Shown here: piece by piece, positions 26,810-35,802 of the stretch | Numbering within the stretch: position 1 is the stretch's first letter | How the letters are laid out: every line of letters starts with the position of its first letter | NCBI GenBank assembly: GCA_964414425.1 | Contig: CAYPWL010000002.1 | Location: forward strand, 62,001-126,000 | DNA from: GYS-P2D sp964414425 | GTDB lineage: Bacteria > Bacteroidota > Bacteroidia > Chitinophagales > Saprospiraceae | Reading direction: 5' to 3' | DNA: 64,000 bases | Position numbers and translations under genes: made by a program | Notes under the pieces: generated by a model | The model's database searches: none | What the model was told of the DNA's origin: nothing | What the model saw: only the letters and a program-made list of their open reading frames with translations

Positions 26810-27256
26810 CTATATTCCTTTACCCTCTATTCTGTCTATGGCAATACGCCATTCGTCTGGCATCATAGCTCTTGAGAGCTTCTGATAGTCATATGGTATA
26901 ATGATCTGCTTAGATATGGCGCTGATTCGTTGATGCCGCCGACTAAACACTTTACACTCCATAGTGAACCTATCCTCTTCTATTGAAATCGTACGGCACC
27001 CGATTATAGCCGTATCAGGAAACGTTATGGGAAATATGTACTTGCAATTTTGATAACCCAGGATAGGACCGACTCCTTCACTGAAAGATAGATCCATACC
27101 CATCTCGGCGAAATAACCGATTCTCGCACTCTCTCCCCATCGGAGATAATTGACATTATTTACATGCTGAGCGGCATCCATATCGCCCCACTGGATATCA
27201 TAGTTCATCGTGAACTTGAACTGTGCTAAGTCCTCTTCAATAGATAGATATGCCAT
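26810..27256 (-). CDS. acyl-CoA thioesterase, 4HBT hotdog fold
   Basis: A 148-residue hotdog thioesterase. The catalytic segment IQWGDMDAAQHVNNVNYLRW (about 22-41) is the family's DMDxxxHVNNxxYxRW pattern with the catalytic Asp. It should hydrolyse acyl-CoA or 4-hydroxybenzoyl-CoA-like thioesters in the cytosol. It lies 11 bases after the lipase-like gene, in the same direction, suggesting a small lipid-turnover operon. Substrate chain length is not predictable. Confidence 0.9.
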   Translation of the reverse strand: MAYLSIEEDLAQFKFTMNYDIQWGDMDAAQHVNNVNYLRWGESARIGYFAEMGMDLSFSEGVGPILGYQNCKYIFPITFPDTAIIGCRTISIEEDRFTMECKVFSRRHQRISAISKQIIIPYDYQKLSRAMMPDEWRIAIDRIEGKGI

Positions 27257-27267
27257 AGTCTGTTCTT

Positions 27268-28101
27268 TTACTTTATCCTCTCTAATATCCAGTCCTTCAG
27301 ATCTTGTATTACTCCCTCTCGCTCAGGTTCATTGACCAATTCGTGATATAAATCTTCGTAGAGCTTTATGGTCTTATCACTTGACTGGCAGCGTTCATAT
27401 AATTCTTTAGTACCAGCGGGGTCTGCTATTTTTTCTGCCATGCCATGCATACCCAGATAGGGTAATGTCAATTGGTCAAACTTTACATCTGTTCTCTTAA
27501 TCGCTGCTAACAACTCTGCTCCTAATCTCGCCCGTATCCCACCCGTATAGACCAATGGGTCTTTCATATAAGCATCAAGAACTTCTGGCGACCGTGTAAG
27601 AGTTGCTTTCTCGAGTGGTTCAGTTTTCAGCTTGGGTAATAATTTGCTGAGTAGTGGGGCAAGCTTCTGAAGAACAGGAGAGAGGTCTTTATCAATTTTT
27701 AGCGCAGCTCCAGATGTAATTAGTCCTGCTAAATCAGTGCTTTCATCATAGTTAACACAATAATTGACCGAGATCAAGCCTCCCATACTATGACCGAATA
27801 AGAATTGAGGAATGCCATTAGGCTTATAAGCGTGTAACACGGCTGATAAGTCATCAGTATAGTCCTTAAATCGATCCACATAAGATTGTAGTCCTCCAGA
27901 CTTCCCATGGCCTCTATGATCATAGCTATATACCTCGATATTAGCCTCATTCAGTGCTCTGCCTACATGCTCATATCGATACCCATGCTCAGCAAATCCA
28001 TGTACTATAACCAACTGAGCGATTGGCTGTGGTACCGACCAGTGATGTATATGTAGCTCTTGTTGATCCTTATTCGTAAGAGTTCGGGTATTGTAGGCCA
28101 T
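27268..28101 (-). CDS. alpha/beta hydrolase, monoacylglycerol lipase-like
   Basis: A 277-residue cytosolic alpha/beta hydrolase. The oxyanion motif is VHGFAEHG (33-40), the nucleophile Ser105 lies in GHSMGG, and the His is 253 (YHELVNEPER). The acid position, usually Asp in GxADxI, reads GMAEKI with Glu223, so the triad may be Ser-Glu-His or use the nearby Asp227. The N-terminal HRGHGKSGG also fits monoacylglycerol lipases. It would cleave glycerol or other carboxylic esters. It is followed by the thioesterase gene. The start is ATG 28101. Confidence 0.88.
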   Translation of the reverse strand: MAYNTRTLTNKDQQELHIHHWSVPQPIAQLVIVHGFAEHGYRYEHVGRALNEANIEVYSYDHRGHGKSGGLQSYVDRFKDYTDDLSAVLHAYKPNGIPQFLFGHSMGGLISVNYCVNYDESTDLAGLITSGAALKIDKDLSPVLQKLAPLLSKLLPKLKTEPLEKATLTRSPEVLDAYMKDPLVYTGGIRARLGAELLAAIKRTDVKFDQLTLPYLGMHGMAEKIADPAGTKELYERCQSSDKTIKLYEDLYHELVNEPEREGVIQDLKDWILERIK

Positions 28102-28140
28102 AGAGGAAGTTAAGTTGTTAAGACTTCCTCAATATAACAA

Positions 28141-28168
28141 AGCCACTCATGGGATTCCATGAATGGCT
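28141..28168 (-). terminator. terminator of the nqr operon
   Basis: On the minus strand AGCCATTCATGG and CCATGAGTGGCT form a 12-bp stem with one T:G wobble and a 4-base loop, followed by TTTGTT. The wobble pairs only on the minus strand, so it fits transcription coming from nqrF (stop at 28198). Confidence 0.85.
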
Positions 28169-28197
28169 CTGTACATTATTAACGTATGCTATAGTTC

Positions 28198-29502
28198 TTA
28201 TCCTCCGAAATCATCGAAGGCAACATTCTCTTCTGGTATACCCCACTCATCTGCCATTGTGAGAACACACTGATTCATGATAGGAGGTCCACAGAAGTAT
28301 AATTCTATTTCTTCTGGCTCTGGATGTTTGCTCAAGAACTCGTCAATCACCACTTGGTGGACATAGCCCTTGAAGCCATCACCCTCAGGATCATCTAAAT
28401 CTTTCTTAAGCACCCAGTTATCTTCTGGTAGTGGATTATCAAGAGCAACAGCGAAGCGGAAGTTAGGGAACTGCTTTTCTATCTCTCTAAACTCCTCTAC
28501 ATAAAATAACTCTTGCTTAGTACGTCCACCATAGAAGAAGGTAACCTTACGGCCAGTTTTTAATGTGTGGAACAAGTGGTATAGATGCGATCGCATCGGT
28601 GCCATACCTGCACCACCCCCTACGTATAGCATCTCTGCTTGAGTCTCCTTTATAAAGAACTCTCCGTATGGTCCTGAGATCGTCACCTTATCTCCTGGCT
28701 TACGGCTGAATACATATGACGAACAGATTCCAGGATTGACATCCATCCATCCACCTTTTACTCTATCAAATGGTGGGGTTGCAATCCTAATCGTCAAGGA
28801 AACTATATTACCCTCAGCTGGGTGATTAGACATAGAATAGGCACGGAAAATCGGCTCTTCATTCTTCATCTTAAGATCCCATAACTTGAACTGATCCCAA
28901 TCCTTCTGAAACTTATCAGGAGAATCATGATAGTTAGGGTGTGCCGTGATATCGATATCCTTAGAGTAATCTACGACACACTCTGGCACATCAACTTGTA
29001 TATATCCTCCCGCTTCGAAGTCAAGCGTTTCACCCTCAGGCAATTTCACAATAAACTCCTTAATGAAGGTCGCTACGTTATAATTAGAGATTACCTCACA
29101 CTCCCACTTCTTAATACCGAATACCTCCTCAGGTACTCTGATCTCCATGTGCTCTCTCACCTTGACCTGACATGCCAATCTCTTATTCTCAGCAGCCTCC
29201 TTACGTGTTAAGTGATTCATCTCTGTAGGAAGTACGTCGCCTCCGCCTGCGTCAACATGACACTCGCACATCGCACACGTTCCTCCACCCCCACAAGCGG
29301 ATGGTAAGAATACATTCTTGTCTGATAGTACATTGAGTAATGAACTCCCTGGCTTAGCCTTTAGAGGATTACTGGTGTCACCATTGACTATGATATTGAC
29401 ATCACCCTGTGGTACTAACTTTTTGTTAGCATACATCAGCATGAACGACAATCCCAGTATCACTATGGTGAATATGGCAATCGCTGATATAATAGAAAGC
29501 AT
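28198..29502 (-). CDS. nqrF: Na+-translocating NADH:quinone reductase subunit F
   Basis: A 434-residue NADH-oxidising entry subunit. One N-terminal membrane helix (3-25), a plant-type 2Fe-2S domain with Cys70, Cys76, Cys79 and Cys111, then FAD (RAYSMSNHP, about residues 223-231) and NADH (GGGAGMAPMRS; the ELYFCGPP segment) binding domains of the ferredoxin reductase fold. It oxidises NADH and passes electrons into the complex. It is last in the nqrABCDEF operon and closed by a terminator. Length is slightly above the 407-410 of the Vibrio enzyme. Confidence 0.97.
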   Translation of the reverse strand: MLSIISAIAIFTIVILGLSFMLMYANKKLVPQGDVNIIVNGDTSNPLKAKPGSSLLNVLSDKNVFLPSACGGGGTCAMCECHVDAGGGDVLPTEMNHLTRKEAAENKRLACQVKVREHMEIRVPEEVFGIKKWECEVISNYNVATFIKEFIVKLPEGETLDFEAGGYIQVDVPECVVDYSKDIDITAHPNYHDSPDKFQKDWDQFKLWDLKMKNEEPIFRAYSMSNHPAEGNIVSLTIRIATPPFDRVKGGWMDVNPGICSSYVFSRKPGDKVTISGPYGEFFIKETQAEMLYVGGGAGMAPMRSHLYHLFHTLKTGRKVTFFYGGRTKQELFYVEEFREIEKQFPNFRFAVALDNPLPEDNWVLKKDLDDPEGDGFKGYVHQVVIDEFLSKHPEPEEIELYFCGPPIMNQCVLTMADEWGIPEENVAFDDFGG

Positions 29503-29543
29503 GGTTTATATTTTAATTTTCCTTTAGAAAAATGTCTATCTCA

Positions 29544-30143
29544 CTAAAATGAAGCAGGGTCGATACCGAGCAAGCTTAAGAAAGCCATACCCATTAATCC
29601 TGTCAATAAGAATGCCATACCTAATCCTCTGAGAGGTGCTGGCACGTTACTATACTTTATCTTTTCTCTGATGGCTGCTAAAGCAACAATTGCTAGGAAC
29701 CATCCGAATCCTCCACCTGCACCAAACGCAATTGACTCTGCAAAGCTATACTCCCGTGATACCATAAATAGTGATCCACCGAGGATAGCGCAGTTCACTG
29801 TAATCAGTGGCAAGAATATACCGAGTGAATTATATAATGATGGAGAATATTTCTCAATAACCATCTCTACGAGCTGCACCATAGATGCAATTACCGCAAT
29901 GAAAAGTATGAATCTTAAGAAGGTCAGATCTAATCCAAGGATTCCTCCCTCATCAAGAAGATAGGTACTGATCAACCAATTGATAGGCATAGTCACCACC
30001 AATACAAAAATCACCGCAAGACCCAATCCAAATGCTGTCTTCAAAGTCTTGGATACTGCCAAGAATGAGCACATCCCTAAGAAATAAGAGAGAATCAAAT
30101 TCTCAATGAATGCCGCCTTAATAAATACGTTTACTAATTCCAC
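29544..30143 (-). CDS. nqrE: Na+-translocating NADH:quinone reductase subunit E
   Basis: A 199-residue integral membrane protein with six helices, part of the NqrD/E pair that shares an iron-cofactor and Na+ path. Motifs VNVFIKAAFIENLILSYFLG and GCSF-like N-terminus and EKIKYSNVPAPLRGLG near the end are typical NqrE. It is fifth in the operon, 41 bases before nqrF. Confidence 0.97.
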   Translation of the reverse strand: MELVNVFIKAAFIENLILSYFLGMCSFLAVSKTLKTAFGLGLAVIFVLVVTMPINWLISTYLLDEGGILGLDLTFLRFILFIAVIASMVQLVEMVIEKYSPSLYNSLGIFLPLITVNCAILGGSLFMVSREYSFAESIAFGAGGGFGWFLAIVALAAIREKIKYSNVPAPLRGLGMAFLLTGLMGMAFLSLLGIDPASF

Positions 30144-30154
30144 TATTCTATGAT

Positions 30155-30868
30155 TTAAGAAATGTCAACTAATTTAGGATTCCACGATCTGTGTATCCAG
30201 ATCATAATCGCTATGATGAACATGGCAGCAGCTGGAAGTACCATCAAGTTATTATTCTGATACCAACCAAACCATGAACCATCGGCCAAGGTGTTGATCG
30301 CATATTCAGTGGAAGGACCAATAATCTTCCATTCGATCGGAGTACCGGCAAGAAATGTTCCCTTACCAAATACCTCTCTAACCAATGCTACAGCAATTAG
30401 TATCACACCATAACCAAATCCATTACCTACACCATCAAGGAATGCTTTCCAAGGACTATTAGCCATGGCGAATGCCTCCAGACGTCCCATTACGATACAG
30501 TTCGTGATGATTAATCCGATGAATACAGAAAGCTGCTTATATGTAGGATAATCTAATGCCTTAAGTGATAGCTCTACCACTGTTACTAATGTGGCAATAA
30601 TCACCAACTGCACGATCATCCGCACTTGCTTAGGTATAGACTTACGCAATAATGAGGTGAATAGATTAGAAAATGCACATACAAACACAACCGCTATCGC
30701 CATAATAATCGATGGGAATAACAAGGTTGTAACTGCGAGTGCACTACATATCCCAAGTACCTGTACGGTGATTGGATTATTATCGTTGAGCGGATCTGTT
30801 AATAGCTTTCGTTCCTTCTTTCCGAAAGCGAATAAAGGCTCCTTCTTTTCTACAGTAGTTTCAGCCAT
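30155..30868 (-). CDS. nqrD: Na+-translocating NADH:quinone reductase subunit D
   Basis: A 237-residue subunit, about 25 residues longer than Vibrio NqrD because of a charged N-terminal extension (MAETTVEKKEPLFAFGKK). The body has about six helices; FVGLIITNCIVMGR-like and AFMANSPWKAFLDG-like segments (here FIGLIITNCIVMGRLE and MANSPWKAFLDG) are standard. Its ATG overlaps the nqrC stop by one base. nqrE follows 11 bases later. Confidence 0.96.
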   Translation of the reverse strand: MAETTVEKKEPLFAFGKKERKLLTDPLNDNNPITVQVLGICSALAVTTLLFPSIIMAIAVVFVCAFSNLFTSLLRKSIPKQVRMIVQLVIIATLVTVVELSLKALDYPTYKQLSVFIGLIITNCIVMGRLEAFAMANSPWKAFLDGVGNGFGYGVILIAVALVREVFGKGTFLAGTPIEWKIIGPSTEYAINTLADGSWFGWYQNNNLMVLPAAAMFIIAIMIWIHRSWNPKLVDIS

Positions 30869-31620
30869 TATAATTTTTTCTGTGTTTTAAAGAATGGTTG
30901 ATAATATTGAATACCTGCGTATAGCATATCAGATACTCCATCAGCCGTAACCGTTGCGCCAGAGATTCCATCAACCTCATATAACTCGTTTCTTGCTCCA
31001 CCTTTTCTAACCACTACAGAGGTATAATTTCCTGATTCATCATACAGACTCTTACCAGCGAATTGTTTTTTAAATGCTGGATTGTCCTTTATCTCTGCTC
31101 CCAATCCTGGAGTCTCTCCCTGATGGTCAAATGATGCACCCACAACAGTCTCGAAGTCATCTTTAATGGCAATGTTGCCCCAGATTTCATCCCACAGCCC
31201 ATTTCCTCTAATAGAAACGATGTATACTTTTTTACCATTGTTATCAAAAGTAAATACTGGGAAAATTCTTTCCTCGGCAGGCTTCTTCTTTTCCTTCTTC
31301 ATGTCGACGTTCTCAGCTTGGCCTCCTTTATATCCTCTTGCTTCGACTTCCTCAGCGCTAACAGGATTACCATTATAGTCAACTACTGTCTGTACAATCT
31401 TATCGTTGAAGATGGCAAGCACTTCGTTTTCTGGAAGCTTATCGGCTTTTACATCATCTCCCAGCTCTGTCTCGATAGCAGCAAGGATCGCCTTCTTATT
31501 AAAGATCGCCTCGTTCTTGTCGTGAGTCGGCTTCAATCCTGTAGCCATAAGAGATAAGACCAATGCAACTACCACGGTCATAATCATCACAAATGTGATC
31601 ACATAAGTATTACTACGCAT
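30868..31620 (-). CDS. nqrC: Na+-translocating NADH:quinone reductase subunit C
   Basis: A 250-residue subunit with one N-terminal helix and a periplasmic FMN domain. The covalent FMN acceptor is Thr225 in SGATVT; Vibrio NqrC uses the same residue number. The enzyme needs the flavin transferase ApbE, which is not in the window. Starts 8 bases inside the end of nqrB and couples by a TAATG overlap to nqrD. Confidence 0.96.
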   Translation of the reverse strand: MRSNTYVITFVMIMTVVVALVLSLMATGLKPTHDKNEAIFNKKAILAAIETELGDDVKADKLPENEVLAIFNDKIVQTVVDYNGNPVSAEEVEARGYKGGQAENVDMKKEKKKPAEERIFPVFTFDNNGKKVYIVSIRGNGLWDEIWGNIAIKDDFETVVGASFDHQGETPGLGAEIKDNPAFKKQFAGKSLYDESGNYTSVVVRKGGARNELYEVDGISGATVTADGVSDMLYAGIQYYQPFFKTQKKL

Positions 31621-32863
31621 GGGCTAATTTTTTTCTTTTACTGATATGTGGATTCAATACCATTCTATCTAATAATGGTGCAAACGTATTCATGAAGATA
31701 ATGGCCAACATCCATCCTTCAGGATATGCAGGATTCAGTACCCGTACGATCATACCGATAAATCCGATTAAGAAGCCGTAGGCGATCTTTCCTCCATTAG
31801 TGGAAGCTGCGGTAACTGGATCAGTTGCCATAAATGCCATTGCAAAAAAGAAACTACCCATGTAGAACTGATAGTACCACGGCACGGTCATAAATGGTGT
31901 AGCATCCCAAGCATTGAGTATCATTGCCATCAACCCTGCTCCTACTACCATGCTCAACATGATTCTCCAGCTGGCTATACCAGTTACTAATAAGAATCCA
32001 GCACCGATTAATATGAGTGGCTTAGAGGACTCTCCGATTGAGCCTGGTATCGTACCCCACCACATCTGTGACTCGGAGTAGACGGCTGTAACCGCATCCC
32101 ATCCACCTTGATACGCAAGGGCTAATGGGGTGGCACCTGTAAATCCATCGACGACCTGACCTCCACTAAACTTGTCGAGATCCATCCATCCAAATAATCC
32201 ATTGAATAGGTTATGGGCCCATCCATATTCTGCAGCATATCCTGCTCTCACATGCTCAAATCCTGATACCCATGCATCATCTCCTGATATCGTAGTGGGA
32301 TAGGCAAAGAATACGAAGAGTCGAGCCATCAGGGCTACATTCCAGATATTCATTCCGGTACCTCCAAAGGCTTCTTTTACAAGGATTACAGCAAATGCTA
32401 CTGATAATACCAAGATCCAAATAGGTAGATCTGGTGGCATAATCAATGGTATCAATGCTCCAGAGACCAAAAAGCCTTCTTCTACAGCATGTCCTCGCTT
32501 AGATGCGTACCAAAACTCGATACCCAAGCCGACAACGTGAGTCACTACAAAAATTGGTAATAACTTAATCAGTCCATGAGCAAGCTTAAGATGAAAGCCC
32601 TCCAAGAAGCCCAGATACTCACCCATCGCTACAAAATGCTGATGACCTATGTTATAGGTACCAAACACATAACATAGCTGCATAGCCAATACCACATGTA
32701 CCATAGTGCGCTTCAAGTCCATACCATCTCTGACATGTACTCCGCTCTTAGTAACCGTATTGGGTGTTGCCAAAAAAGTGAAAAAAGCATCATAGGCCGT
32801 ATGCGCTAATGGTCTTTTTTTCTTGTCTGGTTCTAAACTTTTTATTTTATCTATTAAACCCAT
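31613..32863 (-). CDS. nqrB: Na+-translocating NADH:quinone reductase subunit B
   Basis: A 416-residue polytopic subunit with about ten helices. The covalent FMN site is the TGATPLA motif in the middle of the protein (DGFTGATPLA), matching the SGAT-type site of family members. It binds FMN and riboflavin and forms most of the Na+ channel. It follows nqrA by 35 bases and overlaps nqrC by 8. Confidence 0.97.
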   Translation of the reverse strand: MGLIDKIKSLEPDKKKRPLAHTAYDAFFTFLATPNTVTKSGVHVRDGMDLKRTMVHVVLAMQLCYVFGTYNIGHQHFVAMGEYLGFLEGFHLKLAHGLIKLLPIFVVTHVVGLGIEFWYASKRGHAVEEGFLVSGALIPLIMPPDLPIWILVLSVAFAVILVKEAFGGTGMNIWNVALMARLFVFFAYPTTISGDDAWVSGFEHVRAGYAAEYGWAHNLFNGLFGWMDLDKFSGGQVVDGFTGATPLALAYQGGWDAVTAVYSESQMWWGTIPGSIGESSKPLILIGAGFLLVTGIASWRIMLSMVVGAGLMAMILNAWDATPFMTVPWYYQFYMGSFFFAMAFMATDPVTAASTNGGKIAYGFLIGFIGMIVRVLNPAYPEGWMLAIIFMNTFAPLLDRMVLNPHISKRKKLAHA

Positions 32864-32898
32864 ATCAGGACTTAGTTATAATTTATCTTAATCGGTTG

Positions 32899-34539
32899 TT
32901 ATCCTTGTTCGCGCATCATGTCTAATCCTCCTCTCAGTATATCCTGAACAGGCATCTTAGACGTACATACAAATTCGCATAGTGCGACATCTTCCTCAGA
33001 AAGCTCGTAAATACCCAAGCCCTCCATTTGCTCAAAATCTCCAGTCATGATCGCCTTCAACAAGTGCTGAGGATATAAGTCCATCGGTAAGACTTGCTCA
33101 TACTGCCCACTCATCACAAATGCTCTCTGCTCTCCATGCGTACAAGTATCCCCGTCAAACTCAAGGTTAGGGTACAAGAAATTCGGAAATGTCTTGGATA
33201 TAGTAGGTCTCGCCTTAATAGGTAGCAACCATCCAAATATCTCATAGTAATCACCCTCCTCAATCACTGAGATCTGATCACTCCTATGGCTAAGGAACGC
33301 CTCTGCTGACGTTGTCGCTCCGCTGAGCACATCGCCGTCAATTAGCCTGTTCTTTTCTCCTTCTATGTTATCCTTAATGAGGTCTCCGATATTAGCTCCA
33401 ATGTAAGTATCTATGTAACCCGGATCTATGACATTAGCTCCACCAACTGAAACGATGCGACGAGCGTTGTAGATCCCTTTGTGCATCAATTCACCTAAAG
33501 TGATAACCTCTTGCACTCCGAGAGTCCATACTGTCTGGCCTGAACCTATAGGTGCCGTATGATGTATCTGCACACCTATATTCCCACTTGGATGTTTCCC
33601 TTTAAACCATCTCTTCTCTACATTTTGAGCTGCTGTTAAGGCTGCATGAGGAGCATCATCGCTATTCGCACTTAGCCCCAAGAATACCTTGCCTTCTGTC
33701 AATCTATTGAGCGTATCAAGACCTTTTTGGAACATCTCTCCACGCCCTTCTAACACTACACTTGTATCAGGTGATAGTGGTGCTGTGTCAAATGTGCTGA
33801 TAAAAATATTAGTCGGTACGGCATCATGTGCTGGAAGCACATCGTATGGTCTCTGATTGAAAAGCGTCCACCCTCCAGTACTTAACAAGTAACTGACGAT
33901 GTCATCTCTGCTCGCCTCTGAGATACTTGGTGGATCAAACTGCGCATGCTTCATCTCACTATCAGCAAGAATTACGATATCAGTGATAGATCTTTTTTCT
34001 CCTCTATTGATTTCGATTACCTCGCCACTTACTGGTGCCACAAACTTGACGACGGGATTTTTCTTATCGAAGTATATCGTATCTCCGGCTTTTACTTCAT
34101 CTCCTATTTCTACAACAATTTTTGGTATAGGTGACAGCCCTCTGAAACTATTAGGATTAACCGAAAATCTGGTTACGTTCTTTTTGACAGGTGCTCCTGT
34201 AGGCTTGCCCTTGAGTAAGATATCATGACCTTTCTTGAGTTCTATGATATTAGCCCCATTAGTGTAGTCAGGACCTGCACCTTTCCATAGTGAGCTTAGC
34301 GAAGGCGCCTTGTCCTCACCATCAATATCAATACCATTCTTAGTGGCCTCTATGGATAAGAAATTTTGGCTGAGCGTAAGTACGGCACTTACCAGTATTA
34401 ATGCTCCGACCACAATCAAGATACCTATCACAAAAATACCACTGCCACCTTCTGCTGACTGGGCATGTGCCATCTGTGTAAATAATGATAGTGCGAGAAC
34501 TAAATTAAATCGAGAGAAGAACTTGTGATTTGTATGCAT
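32899..34539 (-). CDS. nqrA: Na+-translocating NADH:quinone reductase subunit A with membrane-anchor extension
   Basis: A 546-residue NqrA. The family core begins at about residue 97 (IIELKKGHDILLKGKP) and runs to the end with normal landmarks (PVSGEVIEINRGEKRS, CTHGEQRAFVM). Ahead of it sits an extension absent from the roughly 450-residue classical NqrA: a typical signal peptide (1-27, ending AHAQ), a Gly/Ser stretch, a membrane helix (about 34-56, IFVIGILIVVGALILVSAVL) and a charged linker (57-96). After cleavage this would anchor NqrA with its core in the cytoplasm. The ATG at 34539 has a promoter-like element 30 bases upstream, supporting this start. First gene of the operon. Confidence 0.94.
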   Translation of the reverse strand: MHTNHKFFSRFNLVLALSLFTQMAHAQSAEGGSGIFVIGILIVVGALILVSAVLTLSQNFLSIEATKNGIDIDGEDKAPSLSSLWKGAGPDYTNGANIIELKKGHDILLKGKPTGAPVKKNVTRFSVNPNSFRGLSPIPKIVVEIGDEVKAGDTIYFDKKNPVVKFVAPVSGEVIEINRGEKRSITDIVILADSEMKHAQFDPPSISEASRDDIVSYLLSTGGWTLFNQRPYDVLPAHDAVPTNIFISTFDTAPLSPDTSVVLEGRGEMFQKGLDTLNRLTEGKVFLGLSANSDDAPHAALTAAQNVEKRWFKGKHPSGNIGVQIHHTAPIGSGQTVWTLGVQEVITLGELMHKGIYNARRIVSVGGANVIDPGYIDTYIGANIGDLIKDNIEGEKNRLIDGDVLSGATTSAEAFLSHRSDQISVIEEGDYYEIFGWLLPIKARPTISKTFPNFLYPNLEFDGDTCTHGEQRAFVMSGQYEQVLPMDLYPQHLLKAIMTGDFEQMEGLGIYELSEEDVALCEFVCTSKMPVQDILRGGLDMMREQG

Positions 34540-34568
34540 ATTGATACTATAGCTGTCAAAAATCGGCG

Positions 34569-34576
34569 CAAAGATA
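34569..34576 (-). promoter_or_regulatory. promoter -7 element of the nqr operon
   Basis: TATCTTTG on the minus strand is an exact TAnnTTTG followed by CGCC. No TTTG was found at the right distance upstream. The leader to the nqrA ATG would be about 25 bases, so nqrA's long N-terminus is likely translated. Confidence 0.55.
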
Positions 34577-34650
34577 CTAAGCTTAGAGATTTCTTTGCGG
34601 TGAGAGATTCAATCACGAATGATCGAATTTCTATTTAGACTAATTATAAT

Positions 34651-35802
34651 TTATCCTTTCTTACTAATTCGGTAGATTACATCAGCAAAATCGTCCGAAA
34701 CAAGCATCGAACCATCTGCCATCCATTCTATATCTACTGGCCTACCCCAGACCTCATCAGTCTCTGTATCCAGCCATCCACTTGCAAATACTCCATACCC
34801 CTCAGAGTTATGATCCTCATCAAGTGATACAGTGGTTATTCTATATCCTATTTTCTTTGATCTATTCCATGAGCCATGCTCTGCCATAAATGCCGTCTCT
34901 CCATAATCAGCCTCAAACTGAGTACCATGGGTGAACTCAATACCGAGTGGTGCGACATGTGGCCCTAAGTTCTGAACTGGCGCTACAAAGTCCTTGCAGT
35001 CCCCTTTAGTTCCAAAGTCTGGATCAGATAAATCCCCTTGGTGACAGTATGGATATCCAAAATGCTGCCCATCAGCAGTAGCTCTATTAAGCTCACATGC
35101 CGGAACATCATCTCCTAACATATCTCTACCATTGTCTGTAAACCACAGATCACCCGTCTCAGGGTGCCATGTAAAACCTACTGTGTTACGCACACCCGAT
35201 TGGACTACTTCCATACCAGTACCATCAGCATTAATCCTTGTGATAGACGCAAATACTGGATCTTTCGATTCGCAGATGTTGCATGGTGCCCCAACTGGAA
35301 TATATAGCTTGCCATCAGGACCAAAAGCTATAAACTTCCAACCATGGTGCTTTTCAGTAGGATATCCATCAAACAATACTTCAGGCTCACCAGGATCGTC
35401 AAGACGGCTTTCTATATCACTGAACTTCAATAATCGGTTAACCTCTGCGACATATAAATCTCCATCTCTAAAGGCTACGCCATTAGGCATGATGCCTCCC
35501 GTGAGCAGTATATGCTTTTCATCGACAATCATATCTCCATCAGTATCCTTAAGCGCATATACATCACCTTTGGATCTTGTCCCTACATATAATACACCAG
35601 TGGGCGATAAGGCCATGGCTCGGGCATTCTCGACATCGTCAGCATAGATATCGATGGCGTAACCCTCTGGCAGATTAATCTTAGATAGAGGAAGATCTGA
35701 TGCTGCGACTTCTTCTGTCGGTTCTGGCTTTTCAGGCGCATTAATTGTGGTATTCTGACATGACCACAGTAGTACGAAAGGGAGCAGTATGGTTAATTTC
35801 AT
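34651..35802 (-). CDS. PQQ-dependent sugar/sorbosone dehydrogenase-like beta-propeller lipoprotein
   Basis: A 383-residue lipoprotein (lipobox LLWSC, Cys15) with a short Pro/Glu-rich linker and a six-bladed propeller of the glucose/sorbosone dehydrogenase family. Visible landmarks: LPEGYAIDIYADDVENARAM, GVLYVGTRSKGDVYAL, PNGVAFRDGDLYVAEV, KLYIPVGAPCNIC, TVGFTWHPETGDLWFTDNG and AFMAEHGSWNRSKKIGY. It may oxidise a sugar in the periplasm with PQQ; PQQ synthesis genes are not here. Its ATG overlaps the START gene stop by 4 bases (ATGA). Confidence 0.88.
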   Translation of the reverse strand: MKLTILLPFVLLWSCQNTTINAPEKPEPTEEVAASDLPLSKINLPEGYAIDIYADDVENARAMALSPTGVLYVGTRSKGDVYALKDTDGDMIVDEKHILLTGGIMPNGVAFRDGDLYVAEVNRLLKFSDIESRLDDPGEPEVLFDGYPTEKHHGWKFIAFGPDGKLYIPVGAPCNICESKDPVFASITRINADGTGMEVVQSGVRNTVGFTWHPETGDLWFTDNGRDMLGDDVPACELNRATADGQHFGYPYCHQGDLSDPDFGTKGDCKDFVAPVQNLGPHVAPLGIEFTHGTQFEADYGETAFMAEHGSWNRSKKIGYRITTVSLDEDHNSEGYGVFASGWLDTETDEVWGRPVDIEWMADGSMLVSDDFADVIYRISKKG

